A DNA stretch of 10,158 nt from Mucilaginibacter_A sp050954865 (GCA_050954865.1 JBPBQN010000188.1:1-10158); one strand, 5' to 3'; counted from the stretch's first letter, positions 1-8,000 are shown. A program made the numbers and translations. The notes: a model not told the origin generated them from the letters alone.

Positions 1-1
1 A

Positions 2-136
2 ATCGGAGCGTATGTTTCGGGTTGGGGAATGACGATTACTACGGCTCCGGTTATTGGTTTTATTTGTGGAACTGTAATGCTGATTGCCTTGATTTTGCAG
101 CGGTTAAAGTTTTCAAAATCATTTATTTCAACCTGA
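2..136 (+). CDS. C-terminal end of a membrane transporter, probably MFS (5' truncated)
   Basis: Frame 2 is open from the window edge to a TGA at 134-136 and gives 44 residues that look like the end of a polytopic membrane protein. There is a Gly-rich start (IGAYVSGWGM), one hydrophobic helix (about residues 15-34, VIGFICGTVMLIALILQ), and then a short basic tail. The IGAYVSG stretch followed by a last helix resembles the N-x-G-x-A-x-G-A-x-x-SG region before TM12 of DHA1-type major facilitator drug or sugar efflux proteins; this assignment is inference from a short piece. The overlapping frame at 22-222 encodes polar, low-complexity sequence and runs through the terminator hairpin, so it is not the gene. 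A perfect hairpin begins 19 nt after the stop. Substrate cannot be told. Confidence 0.55.
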   Translation: MGAYVSGWGMTITTAPVIGFICGTVMLIALILQRLKFSKSFIST

Positions 137-155
137 ATCAAACTTCTGTAAAAAC

Positions 156-189
156 AAAAATGGCGCAAATTTTAGTTTGCGCCATTTTT
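156..189. terminator. Bidirectional intrinsic terminator between the transporter and glnA
   Basis: A perfect 14-bp stem (156-169 with 176-189) encloses a 6-nt loop. The stem has a GC core (TGGCGCAAA) flanked by A5 on the left and T5 on the right, so each strand ends in a U-tract. It lies between two convergent genes and should stop transcription of both the upstream plus-strand transporter and the minus-strand glutamine synthetase. Confidence 0.9.
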
Positions 190-194
190 ATATC

Positions 195-208
195 GATAAA
201 AGAAGTAT
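195..208 (-). repeat. 3'-UTR motif copy 1 (after glnA)
   Basis: On the minus strand this reads ATACTTCTTTTATC, starting 5 nt after the glnA stop codon and lying between the stop and the terminator. The same 14-mer follows amt, and variants of it follow four further genes in the window, always in the sense orientation. Its function is unknown. Confidence 0.6.
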
Positions 209-213
209 GCCAA

Positions 214-1269
214 TTAAGCTAATTCTGATTCTACAAAAGCAGAAACCTGATCTTTATCAGCTGTTTCTGCCGATTTAACGGTTTTAATAATCCGTGCAGC
301 AACTTTGTAAGGATCTGCGGCAGAATTTGGACGGCGATCTTCTAAATAACCATTCCAGCCTTTTTCTACCGTAACCAAAGGAATACGGATGGAAGCACCA
401 CGATCAGAAATCCCGTAACTGAAATCATAGATCGAAGCAGTTTCATGTTTACCGGTTAAACGCTGCTCGTTATCCGCACCGTAAACTTCAATGTGTTCTC
501 TAACAACCGGACGGAAAGCTTCGCAAATTTTATCGTAAGTTGTTTTATTACCGGCAGTTCTTAAAGCAGTATTCGAGAAGTTAGCGTGCATGCCAGAACC
601 GTTCCAATCCAACGTACCCAGCGGTTTGCAATGCCAGTTGATGGAAACGCCGGATTTTTCACCTAATCTTTCCAGCAAATATCGGGCTATCCAAATTTGA
701 TCTCCGGCTTCTTTTGCACCTTTTGCAAAAATCTGAAATTCCCATTGTCCAGCTGCAACTTCTGCATTGATACCTTCAACGTTTAATCCGGCATCCAGGC
801 AAATATCCAAATGCTCTTCCACGATATCTCTGCCAAAAGAGTTTTGTGCACCAACCGAACAGTAATATTGCCCCTGTGGAGCCGGATAACCATTTACCGG
901 GAAGCCAAGCGGTTTGTTAGTTTCAGGATTCCATAAAAAATATTCCTGCTCAAAACCGAACCAAAAATCATTATCGTCATCATTAATTAAAGCACGACCG
1001 TTTGATGGATGAGCTTTTCCGTCAGAAGTTAACACTTCACACATTACTAAGTATGCGTCGCGTCTTTCCGGGTCTTTGCAAATAAAAACAGGTTTTAGGA
1101 TACAATCAGACGAACCGCCCGGAGCTTGTTGGGTTGAAGAACCATCAAAACTCCACATATCACAATCTTCTAATTTACCACTAAAGTTTTTTTCAATTTT
1201 GGTTTTACTGCGCAGGCTTTGAGTTGGTTTATAACCATCCAGCCAGATGTATTCAAGTTTTGCTGCCAT
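214..1269 (-). CDS. glnA: Type II glutamine synthetase (GSII)
   Basis: This ATP-dependent enzyme joins ammonia to glutamate to make glutamine and acts in the cytosol. The 351-residue length fits the short GSII family (the 'eukaryotic' type, also common in Bacteroidota) rather than GSI (about 470) or GSIII (about 730). Visible motifs are the N-terminal beta-grasp segment ending in MWSFDGSSTQQAPG (38-51), the metal/glutamate site FGFEQEYF (104-111), GINAEVAAGQWEFQI (166-180), the ATP/glutamate region GSGMHANFS (224-232), DRGASIRIP (289-297) and EDRRPNSAADPY (310-321). GSII enzymes lack the adenylylation Tyr loop of GSI, so control is probably transcriptional or by feedback. The gene lies downstream of amt on the same strand, but a strong terminator separates them, so it likely has its own promoter. 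The family call is very secure. Confidence 0.97.
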   Translation of the reverse strand: MAAKLEYIWLDGYKPTQSLRSKTKIEKNFSGKLEDCDMWSFDGSSTQQAPGGSSDCILKPVFICKDPERRDAYLVMCEVLTSDGKAHPSNGRALINDDDNDFWFGFEQEYFLWNPETNKPLGFPVNGYPAPQGQYYCSVGAQNSFGRDIVEEHLDICLDAGLNVEGINAEVAAGQWEFQIFAKGAKEAGDQIWIARYLLERLGEKSGVSINWHCKPLGTLDWNGSGMHANFSNTALRTAGNKTTYDKICEAFRPVVREHIEVYGADNEQRLTGKHETASIYDFSYGISDRGASIRIPLVTVEKGWNGYLEDRRPNSAADPYKVAARIIKTVKSAETADKDQVSAFVESELA

Positions 1270-1308
1270 TTTCGGTTAAGTCTGATATTAATTGATATAT
1301 TCTGAACC

Positions 1309-1340
1309 CAAATTTACCATCTAATTAATAATATATTAAA
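1309..1340 (-). promoter_or_regulatory. Candidate Bacteroidota-type promoter for glnA
   Basis: On the minus strand TAAATTTG (1316-1309) matches the Bacteroidota -7 consensus TAnnTTTG exactly. A TTTA at 1340-1337, 20 nt upstream, is a one-mismatch -33 element (consensus TTTG). A start site about 7 nt downstream would give a leader of roughly 33 nt before the ATG at 1269. The AT-rich setting makes chance matches likely. No sigma-54 style GG/GC box was found. Confidence 0.4.
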
Positions 1341-1471
1341 TTTATATTAGTTTATTATAAATTTTTAAGAAACTTTATTAAAATCAATGTAATTATTATT
1401 GAAATGATCTTTTTAAAGAAGTATATATTGGTTTTTTATTAAAGTCTTAATAAATATATATTTCATATCAT

Positions 1472-1522
1472 ATAAAAGCCCTTCTTTAAAGATGTTTTAA
1501 ATCTTTAAAGAAGGGCTTTTAT
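1472..1522 (-). terminator. Strong intrinsic terminator after amt
   Basis: A perfect 22-bp stem (1472-1493 with 1501-1522) surrounds a 7-nt loop. It contains a GC core (AAGCCC/GGGCTT) and ends in UUUUAU on the minus strand. It lies 34 nt beyond the amt stop codon and isolates amt transcription from glnA. The stem is unusually long for a simple terminator and contains the self-complementary segment CTTTAAAG in each arm. Confidence 0.85.
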
Positions 1523-1533
1523 TAATTTATGCT

Positions 1534-1547
1534 GATAAAAGAAGTAT
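1534..1547 (-). repeat. 3'-UTR motif copy 2 (after amt)
   Basis: ATACTTCTTTTATC on the minus strand is identical over 14 nt to the copy behind glnA and begins 8 nt after the amt stop. The 22-bp terminator hairpin follows 11 nt later. Confidence 0.6.
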
Positions 1548-1555
1548 CTCAGTTT

Positions 1556-2863
1556 TTACAATTCTTCATCATGCTGACTTTGATCTAAACCAACCAACTC
1601 ATCATCAAAAGAAACACGTAAAGGTGTAATGGCATTGGTAATACGCAGCAAAATCATCGAACCAACAAATGCAAAAACCGAAACGCCAATTAATGCCAGA
1701 ATATGCACAAAAAATAAATGTGTTTCACCATAAAAAAGGCCGTTTCCAGTTGTATTACCAGTGTTAACTGCAGTATTTGCAAATACACCGGTTAACAGCA
1801 TACCAACCATTCCACCAACGCCGTGGCATGGAAACACGTCTAAAGTATCATCAATATTGGTTTTAGAACGCCAGATTACCACTAAATTACTTACTACGGC
1901 AGCTATAATACCAATTACCAGCGAATGTGCAACGGTAACATAACCGGCAGCAGGCGTAATGGCTACCAAACCAACAACAGCACCAATACAAGCACCCATT
2001 GCAGAAGGTTTTTTTCCGCGAAACATATCAAAAAATATCCATGACATGGCCGCTGCGGCAGAAGCGGTTGTGGTTGTGGCCAAAGCGGTTGCAGCCAAAG
2101 CGTTGGCGCCACCGGCAGAACCGGCATTAAAACCAAACCAGCCGAACCACAATAAACCAGTTCCTAAAATAACGTAGGTAATACGGGCAGGAGCATGTTC
2201 CTGCAATTTACGCTGTTTTAAATACATGGCAGATGCCAGCGCTGCCCAGCCGGCAGACATGTGCACAACCGTTCCGCCAGCAAAATCAAGCACGCCGGCT
2301 TTAAACATAATACCATCCGGATGCCAGGTGGCGTGCGCCAGCGGTGCATAAATAAAGATGATAAAAAGAGCAATAAAAATCAGGTAAGAATTAAAACGGA
2401 TCCGTTCTGCAAAAGCACCGGTAATTAAAGCAGGCGTTATCACCGCAAATTTAAGCTGAAACATGGCAAATAAAATTAGCGGGACAGTAGGCATTAAACT
2501 CCAGCTGCTGTTGCCAAGTGTGCCTTTCATTAAAAAATAGGTAGCCGGATTACCAATAATGCCATGAAAATCATCACCAAAAGCCAAACTAAAGCCAAAT
2601 AAAACCCAAATAACCGTGATCAAACCCATACAAGCCAAACTTTGTAGCATGGTAGAAATCATGTTTTTTTTGCGCACCATGCCGCCATAAAAAAAGGCTA
2701 ATCCGGGCGTCATCACTAAAACTAAAGCGGTAGAAATCAAAAGCCAGGCCGTATCGCCGGTATCAATTTTACTGTCTTTTACGGTTGTTAAATGTACAGA
2801 ACTAAAAACAAGGGCAATCACCATTACAATTAGCAGTAGAACAAATGGTAACGTTTTTTTCAT
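1556..2863 (-). CDS. amt: Ammonium transporter (Amt/MEP/Rh family)
   Basis: This trimeric inner-membrane channel brings ammonium into the cell. The 435 residues include an N-terminal hydrophobic segment (1-22) that looks like a cleaved signal peptide, as in Escherichia coli AmtB, and then about eleven membrane helices. Diagnostic parts are the first core helix with TPGLAFFYGGMVRKKN (52-67), the region MFQLKFAVITPALITGAFAER (134-154) that carries the periplasmic gate Phe (F135), DFAGGTVVHMSAG (193-205) with the first pore His (H201), FGWFGFNAGS (240-249), and DVFPCHGVGGMVG (342-354) with the second pore His (H347). The twin-His pore is therefore intact. A short acidic tail (DQSQHDEEL) ends the protein. 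No glnK/PII gene lies on either side within the window. The ATG at 2863 is followed directly by MKK plus a hydrophobic stretch, which supports this start. Confidence 0.97.
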   Translation of the reverse strand: MKKTLPFVLLLIVMVIALVFSSVHLTTVKDSKIDTGDTAWLLISTALVLVMTPGLAFFYGGMVRKKNMISTMLQSLACMGLITVIWVLFGFSLAFGDDFHGIIGNPATYFLMKGTLGNSSWSLMPTVPLILFAMFQLKFAVITPALITGAFAERIRFNSYLIFIALFIIFIYAPLAHATWHPDGIMFKAGVLDFAGGTVVHMSAGWAALASAMYLKQRKLQEHAPARITYVILGTGLLWFGWFGFNAGSAGGANALAATALATTTTASAAAAMSWIFFDMFRGKKPSAMGACIGAVVGLVAITPAAGYVTVAHSLVIGIIAAVVSNLVVIWRSKTNIDDTLDVFPCHGVGGMVGMLLTGVFANTAVNTGNTTGNGLFYGETHLFFVHILALIGVSVFAFVGSMILLRITNAITPLRVSFDDELVGLDQSQHDEEL

Positions 2864-3106
2864 TATTGATTATAAATTATAAACTTTTCGCTGCAATCTA
2901 TCATAAATTAAACAAAATTTTAAATTTTTATTGGTAAAAAATTCGTTTCAGATCATTCGCTTCATTTTGTAACAGGTATAACTGATGAAAGTATAAATAT
3001 CAGGCTTCAAAAAAGCGTTATTTTGAAAATATTGAAATTGGCCAAGTTGTATTGTTAAATTTCCTTAAAAGCATCACAAAATTTTATGCTTTATGTTGAA
3101 GCTTGT
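2864..3106. other. Divergent intergenic region between amt and the methyltransferase lipoprotein
   Basis: This AT-rich spacer of 243 bp must hold the promoters of both flanking genes. No exact TAnnTTTG element was found; AAATTTTG on the minus strand (2919-2912) is a one-mismatch candidate for amt. TTGTAACA at 2967-2974 equals eight bases of one arm of the palindrome upstream of the TonB receptor, but the second arm is missing here. No small ORF with convincing coding character was seen. Confidence 0.45.
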
Positions 3107-3841
3107 ATGTTGAAAAAAACACTGATAAAAAAAGCATTCGTTTTTCCATTTTGGCTGATCGTTTTAACAGCATGTTCTCAACCTAAATCGGCGCAGCAAA
3201 ATCAGGTTTACACGTACAAAGCGGCAGATGCAGACGGAACCGGGAAAGTGTATTTCGGCAGAGAAATTGCCACCGTAATGGGCTCGGCCGGCGCAGACTG
3301 GCTGGAACGAAACAATCGAAATCAGGAGGAAAACACAGAGCTGGCCATCAGTAAAATCCCCTTAAAAACCAATTCTGTGGTGGCTGATATTGGTGCCGGA
3401 ACCGGTTATTACACTTTCCGGATTGCCAAAAAAATACCTCAGGGGAAAGTTTTTGCGGTAGATGTGCAGGATGAGTTTATCACTTACCTCAACCAAAAGA
3501 AAAAAGAACTGAGCCAGCAAAACGTACAGGTGATAAAAGGCACGGAAACTTCAACTAATTTACCGGAAAATGCTGTTGATCTGGCATTTATGGTTGATGT
3601 TTATCATGAATTACTTTTTCCGCACGAAGTTTTGCAATCGCTGCGCAAAGCTTTAAAACCTGGAGGAAAGTTACTTTTGCTGGAATATCGGGCAGAAGAT
3701 CCGGCGATTGAGATTAAAGAACTGCATAAAATGAGCGTTGCACAAGTTAATAAAGAACTGGCCGCAAACGGTTTTAAACTGATCGATCGGAAAGAATTTT
3801 TGCCGATCCAGCATTTTTTGCTTTACCAGAAAGTAGATTAA
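3107..3841 (+). CDS. Predicted lipoprotein with class I SAM-dependent methyltransferase domain
   Basis: The protein starts MLKKTLIKKAFVFPFWLIVLTAC and so has a basic n-region, a hydrophobic core and a lipobox LTAC with the lipidated Cys at residue 23 (numbering from the ATG at 3107). An in-frame ATG at 3086 would add seven residues ahead of the basic n-region and is less likely. After a short linker comes VYFGREIATVMGSAGADWLE (48-67), a conserved segment ahead of the fold in one family of small methyltransferases. Motif I is VVADIGAGTGYYT (91-103), motif II is the acidic strand end VFAVDVQ (115-121), then AVDLAFMVDVYHEL (156-169) and LKPGGKLLLLEYRAED (183-198). It ends with a beta strand (HFLLYQKVD). 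The Ser-Gln after the Cys lacks an acidic surface-export signal, so it probably stays periplasmic. The substrate is unknown. A hairpin follows the stop, and an aldo/keto reductase starts 83 nt downstream. Confidence 0.85.
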   Translation: MLKKTLIKKAFVFPFWLIVLTACSQPKSAQQNQVYTYKAADADGTGKVYFGREIATVMGSAGADWLERNNRNQEENTELAISKIPLKTNSVVADIGAGTGYYTFRIAKKIPQGKVFAVDVQDEFITYLNQKKKELSQQNVQVIKGTETSTNLPENAVDLAFMVDVYHELLFPHEVLQSLRKALKPGGKLLLLEYRAEDPAIEIKELHKMSVAQVNKELAANGFKLIDRKEFLPIQHFLLYQKVD

Positions 3842-3853
3842 TCAACTTAAAAT
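3841..3853 (+). repeat. ATCAACTTAAAAT repeat, copy 1
   Basis: This 13-mer begins on the last base of the methyltransferase stop codon. Identical copies occur at 3897-3909 and 4926-4938, all on the plus strand and all next to terminator hairpins. Its role is unknown. Confidence 0.55.
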
Positions 3854-3861
3854 TTAACCGG

Positions 3862-3897
3862 TAAAAGAAGTATTGGTTTATTTGCATGCTTCTTTTA
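3862..3897 (+). terminator. Hairpin after the methyltransferase gene
   Basis: TAAAAGAAGTAT (3862-3873) pairs with ATGCTTCTTTTA (3886-3897) over 12 bp with one G-U wobble, across a 12-nt loop. The descending arm is U-rich but no long U-tract follows, so it may be a weak terminator, a 3'-end stabiliser or a processing site. Both arms are copies of the 3'-UTR motif seen elsewhere, here in inverted orientation to each other. Confidence 0.6.
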
Positions 3898-3899
3898 TC
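3886..3899 (+). repeat. 3'-UTR motif copy 3 (after the methyltransferase)
   Basis: ATGCTTCTTTTATC on the plus strand differs by one base from the glnA and amt copies and lies 44 nt after the stop codon, as the descending arm of the hairpin. The ascending arm (3860-3873, GGTAAAAGAAGTAT) is an opposite-strand copy. Confidence 0.6.
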
Positions 3900-3909
3900 A
3901 ACTTAAAAT
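3897..3909 (+). repeat. ATCAACTTAAAAT repeat, copy 2
   Basis: This copy is fused to the end of the hairpin and followed at once by a partial copy (ATCAACTTGAAAA, 3908-3920), only a few bases before the ATG of the aldo/keto reductase at 3924. It therefore makes up most of the leader of that gene. Confidence 0.55.
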
Positions 3910-3923
3910 CAACTTGAAAAAAT

Positions 3924-4907
3924 ATGAATTACCGGAAATTTAAAAATACTGATATTGCAGAAGTTGGCCTCGGCACCTGGCAATTGGGCAGCGCAGATTG
4001 GGGAAATGTGGACGAAGAAGAAGCAATGAAAATTTTGCAGACTTACGTTGATGCCGGCGGAAATTTTATTGATACGGCAGATGTTTATGGCATGGGCATC
4101 AGCGAAAAAATTATTGGTAAGTTTTTAAAAACGCAAAGCAAAGAACTTTTTGTGGCTACAAAGTTAGGTCGGCGTTCTGATGCGCCAAATGGCTGGCCGC
4201 AAAATTTTACCTATGATGTGATGCGCAAACAGGTGGAAGATTCGCTGTATCATTTGGGCCAGTCGCGTTTATTTTTAGAGCAGTTGCACTGCATTCCAAC
4301 GGAAGAAATGCGCAGCGGAAAAGTGTTTAATTACCTACGCCATTTAAAAGAGGAAGGTTTAATTGAGAATTGGGGCGCAAGCGTGGAAACTTCTGAAGAA
4401 GCCTTGATTTGCTTGGAGCAGGAAGGATTGGCTTCATTACAGATTATTTTCAATCTGTTCAGGCAGCATGTGGCGGATGAGATTTTTGAAAAAGCCAGGG
4501 CAAGAGGAGTTGCACTGATTGTACGCGTGCCGCTTGCCAGTGGTTTGCTGACCGGTAAGTTTGATGAAAATACAGCTTTTGCAGAAAAAGATCATCGGAA
4601 TTTTAATGCAGATGGCGAAGCTTTTAATGCCGGCGAAACTTTTTCTGGAATTGAATTTAAACAAGGCATTAAATTTTCAAAAGAAATTCAAAACCTGCTG
4701 CCGGATGAGCGGATGGCGCAATGGGCAATCCGTTGGATTTTGGATCATCCGCAGGTAACAACCGTAATTCCGGGTGCATCCAAGGTTTCGCAGGTAGAAA
4801 GTAATGTGGCAGCTTCCGGTTTGCAGCCGTTATCCGCAGAAATTCATCAAAAATTGAGGAAGCTTTATGATGAGGAAATTCAGGATACTATCCGCGGTCA
4901 TTATTAA
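3924..4907 (+). CDS. Aldo/keto reductase family oxidoreductase
   Basis: This cytosolic TIM-barrel enzyme of 327 residues should reduce a carbonyl compound with NADPH, or oxidise the matching alcohol. The catalytic tetrad is complete: Asp50 and Tyr55 in FIDTADVYG (48-56), Lys80 in FVATKLG (76-82), and His122 in FLEQLHCIPT (117-126). The barrel continues with the strand GLIENWGASVET (145-156) and the cofactor loop TTVIPGASKVSQVESN (279-294), whose IPG and the Asn nine residues after the Gly pattern bind the 2'-phosphoadenosine end. The length matches the general AKR family of bacterial oxidoreductases; the substrate cannot be read from sequence. Its start lies 82 nt after the methyltransferase stop, so the two may be partly co-transcribed through the hairpin. 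A strong terminator follows. Confidence 0.93.
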   Translation: MNYRKFKNTDIAEVGLGTWQLGSADWGNVDEEEAMKILQTYVDAGGNFIDTADVYGMGISEKIIGKFLKTQSKELFVATKLGRRSDAPNGWPQNFTYDVMRKQVEDSLYHLGQSRLFLEQLHCIPTEEMRSGKVFNYLRHLKEEGLIENWGASVETSEEALICLEQEGLASLQIIFNLFRQHVADEIFEKARARGVALIVRVPLASGLLTGKFDENTAFAEKDHRNFNADGEAFNAGETFSGIEFKQGIKFSKEIQNLLPDERMAQWAIRWILDHPQVTTVIPGASKVSQVESNVAASGLQPLSAEIHQKLRKLYDEEIQDTIRGHY

Positions 4908-4925
4908 TTTCCGCAGAAAACAAAA

Positions 4926-4938
4926 ATCAACTTAAAAT
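4926..4938 (+). repeat. ATCAACTTAAAAT repeat, copy 3
   Basis: The third identical 13-mer lies 18 nt after the aldo/keto reductase stop and abuts the ascending arm of the terminator hairpin that starts at 4939. Confidence 0.55.
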
Positions 4939-4974
4939 AAAAAAACCGGTAGAATTGAATCTGCCGGTTTTTTT
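4939..4974. terminator. Bidirectional intrinsic terminator between the aldo/keto reductase and the TonB receptor
   Basis: A7-CCGGTAGA (4939-4953) pairs with TCTGCCGG-T7 (4960-4974), a 15-bp stem with one G-U pair and a 6-nt loop. A7 on one side and T7 on the other give a U-tract on both strands, which suits the convergent genes on each side. Confidence 0.9.
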
Positions 4975-4991
4975 GTGCTTAAAAGAAGCAC
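4975..4991. other. Small hairpin next to the bidirectional terminator
   Basis: GTGCTT (4975-4980) and AAGCAC (4986-4991) form a 6-bp stem with a 5-nt loop. It directly abuts the T7 tract. On the minus strand it comes before the main terminator of the TonB receptor transcript. Confidence 0.4.
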
Positions 4992-4992
4992 C
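4979..4992 (-). repeat. 3'-UTR motif copy 4 (distal copy after the TonB receptor)
   Basis: The minus strand reads GGTGCTTCTTTTAA. The TGCTTCTTTTA core is the same as in copy 3, but the flanks differ. It lies 24 nt after the TonB receptor stop codon and overlaps the small hairpin. Confidence 0.4.
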
Positions 4993-5003
4993 AATTTTTA
5001 TGC

Positions 5004-5017
5004 GGTAAAAACAGCAT
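5004..5017 (-). repeat. 3'-UTR motif copy 5 (at the TonB receptor stop)
   Basis: ATGCTGTTTTTACC on the minus strand overlaps the last base of the TAA stop codon. It belongs to the ATGCTGTTTT subtype, shared with the copies after the PorP-like and SpmB-like genes. Confidence 0.5.
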
Positions 5018-8000
5018 TAAAAGCTGTAACGCGCGCCAAACTGCATTTGCCATCTCGAAGCAAAAGGATCAACTGCGTAAGGAACGCCCGGATCTTTAAA
5101 AGTATAAGTTGGGAAAGTAGTTGCAGCATTTGCATAATTTGGCGTGGTTGCTTTGCTTAAACCAATGCTGGAAGTAGAGTTGAATGTGTTTGGAGAGAAG
5201 TAATAATGTCCCCAAGCTTTATTCAACAATGCTGTCAGGTTGATGATATCATAAGTAAACGTAATTGTTTGCTTGTGTTTTGCACCGAAATTGAAATCCT
5301 GTGCAAAACGAAAATCTGCCTGTGTGTTCCAAGGTGTGCGTGCCGCGTTACGCTCGGTAAAAGTGCCGCGACGGGAATTTAAGTAGTTATTTCCGTTGAT
5401 GTAATTATCAAAAGCCGTAGCCTGCGCCTGTTGTGCAGCAGTTGGCGTGTTTGGCGTAGGGCTGAAAAATTTGATCATTTCGGCAGAAGTAGGAATGTAA
5501 GCCAAATTTACCTGCTGGCCGGTTCCGTTAACTGCAGTGTTGTAAAAACCAAAAGTGTAAGGCGTACCAGATGCCGCGCTAAAGAAAATAGAGAAGTTAG
5601 AAGCAAATGTTTTGCTTGGCGATACAAAATGGTAATTTAAGTTAGAAACAATGCGGTGGCGGATATCAAAATTTGAATAAGCAGCTTGCGGATTGTTTGG
5701 ATTTAAAGCCTGATTTAACTGCCAGTTAGATTCCATTGAGTTACGGATACCGTTGGTTACATCTTTAGATTTTCCGTAAGTATAAGCAGCATTTGCAGTA
5801 AAACCGAATGGAAACGATTTTTCGATCTGGCCAGTTAAGCTGTAACGGAAACCCTGGCTGGTGTTAGAAAGCTCGTAAGCATTGGTATATAAAGGATTGA
5901 TAGCCTGCGTTCTGTTGGCCGGATTTGCAGTAGTTGGTGCAGGTACAGATTCAAAAATCGGTTGCTGATGTTGCGTATCATACGGATAATAAGATGCGTT
6001 ATCTGCAATATTTACCTGTTTAAACTCTAAATCATGAATTACTTTGGTGTAAATTCCTTCTACCGTAAATTTCCACCGATCCTGTGTTTTGTAATCCAAA
6101 GCCAAACTGCTTCTCCAAACCTGTGGCATTTTAAAATTGTTATCAATTATATCCACTTGTGTTGGTCCGCTTGCCGAAGTGTTAACCGCCGGAGTTTGAG
6201 AATTTACAAAACCCAATCCACCGTTTGCCGGAGCCTGAATCGGATTTGTTCCCAGCGTAATGGAGTTGGTAGAACCAATGTTATTCCGGTCAAAAGCACC
6301 GTAAGTAACACCGTTATTATAAAAAGCATAACCAAACCAGGCAAAAGGAATACGGCCGGTAAACGTACCGGTACCACCGCGAAAAATTAAACTTTGGTCG
6401 CCTTTGATATCATAATTAAAGGATACGCGCGGGTTAAATTCTACATTGTTCAGGTATTTATTGGTGATGTCTTTTGGTTTGGTATAAGTATAAGTTGTGC
6501 CATAATTTGGATCAACCGGCGCATTAGTTGTTTTATCGCTCAGCGGTTGCGTGTTCGGTACATCTGCATAATCCAAACGAACACCAGCAGTTAAACGGAA
6601 GTTATCGCTCAAAGCAATTTCATCCTGACCGTATAAACTCAGCAGGTTAACTTTAAATTTGGCAGAAGGATTATCCAAAATATAATCGCGGGTATTATCT
6701 GTGTAATTATAATTATTGCGGACACGTGATGGAGCCGCAGCCAAAAAGTTAGCAATGCTGCTGTAACTGTCACGGCCGTTCCAGGAGTTTACAAAGTTGT
6801 AAGTGATGTTGTAAAACTCGTTGTGCGTACCAAAAGTAAAGGTGTGTTTGCCAGTTGTTAACGTTAAGTTATCGGTAAACTCAGTTGTTTTTTGCTGCAT
6901 GTCGAAAATCGCTGCTTCACGGTCAGTTCCCATAAAAATGGTAGTACCAGGAGAGTTTCCGGTGATTTCGATTTGCGGCAAGGCAGGATCGGAATTAGGA
7001 TCGCGGTAATCATGTACGCTGGAATAGCCAAACACCAAACTATTGTTTAAGTTGTTGGAAAATTTCGATTTTAATTCTGCAACAGTAGAAGAGGAGTTGT
7101 TGTGCGAGGTATAATCAATTCCGCCAAAACGAAAATTGAAGTTATCACGCTCCAGATTAGTTGCTACCGAATTGATGTAATTGTTGCGGATGGTTAACTG
7201 GTTGTTATCGTTGATGTTCCAATCCAAACGGTTAAAAAACTTGTTAGAGTGAGAATAAATTGAAGTGTTATCATACGTTCCCGGACTAATTCCGCCAGTA
7301 TATTTCTGGAAAGCGGCAGTCAGGTTTTGCGCATCCTGTAAAGACAAAATGTTGGATGAACCAGCGCTTCCGGCTCCAAAAATTACCGGATCCTGACGGC
7401 GGGTGATTTCTTCATTTGTAAAGAAAAATAATTTGTTTTTGATGATCGGGAAACCTACGCGGAAACCGGTTTGATATTCGTGGAAATCTGATGGTTCTTT
7501 TGCGCCATCACCACCAACATTGGCCGGAATATTATTTTTGCCAACTAAAGAAGCATTTCGCCCAAAACCATAAACCGAACCGGTAACTGTGTTGGTTCCG
7601 CTGCGGGTAACGGCGTTGATACTTCCACCCAAAACGTTACCAATCTTAATATCATAAGGCGCAACGTAAACCTGGATATCCTGAATCGCATCGATGGAAA
7701 CCGGATTGGTACGCGTTGAACTTCCAACCTGGCCGGATTGATTAGTTTGTCCGCCTAATGACGGACTGAAACCAATGGCATCATTATTAATCGCACCATC
7801 AATCGTTACGTTGTTGTACCGAAAATTTGCACCCTGAAAAGAGTTGTTGCTGCTTTGCGGCGTTGTGCGAGTTAAATCCTGCAAACTGCGCGAAACTGTT
7901 GGCAAATTACGGATTTGGCTTTGGCTGATCCGGTTTCCTGCACCTGTTTTTGGCGCGCCGGCAACTGCTGTAACGGTTACTTCTTTTAGCGTGGTAGATT

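Noticed and set aside
22..222. Open frame of 66 codons on the plus strand over the left edge
   Set aside because: It is offset from the hydrophobic transporter frame, is rich in Asn, Tyr and Cys, and reads straight through the perfect terminator hairpin.
1761..2177. Two plus-strand open frames opposite amt
   Set aside because: They are Ala/Thr/Pro-rich antisense readings of conserved membrane-helix codons of amt.
2982..3003. CTGAT / ATCAG inverted repeat in the divergent spacer
   Set aside because: Five base pairs with a 12-nt loop and no further support.
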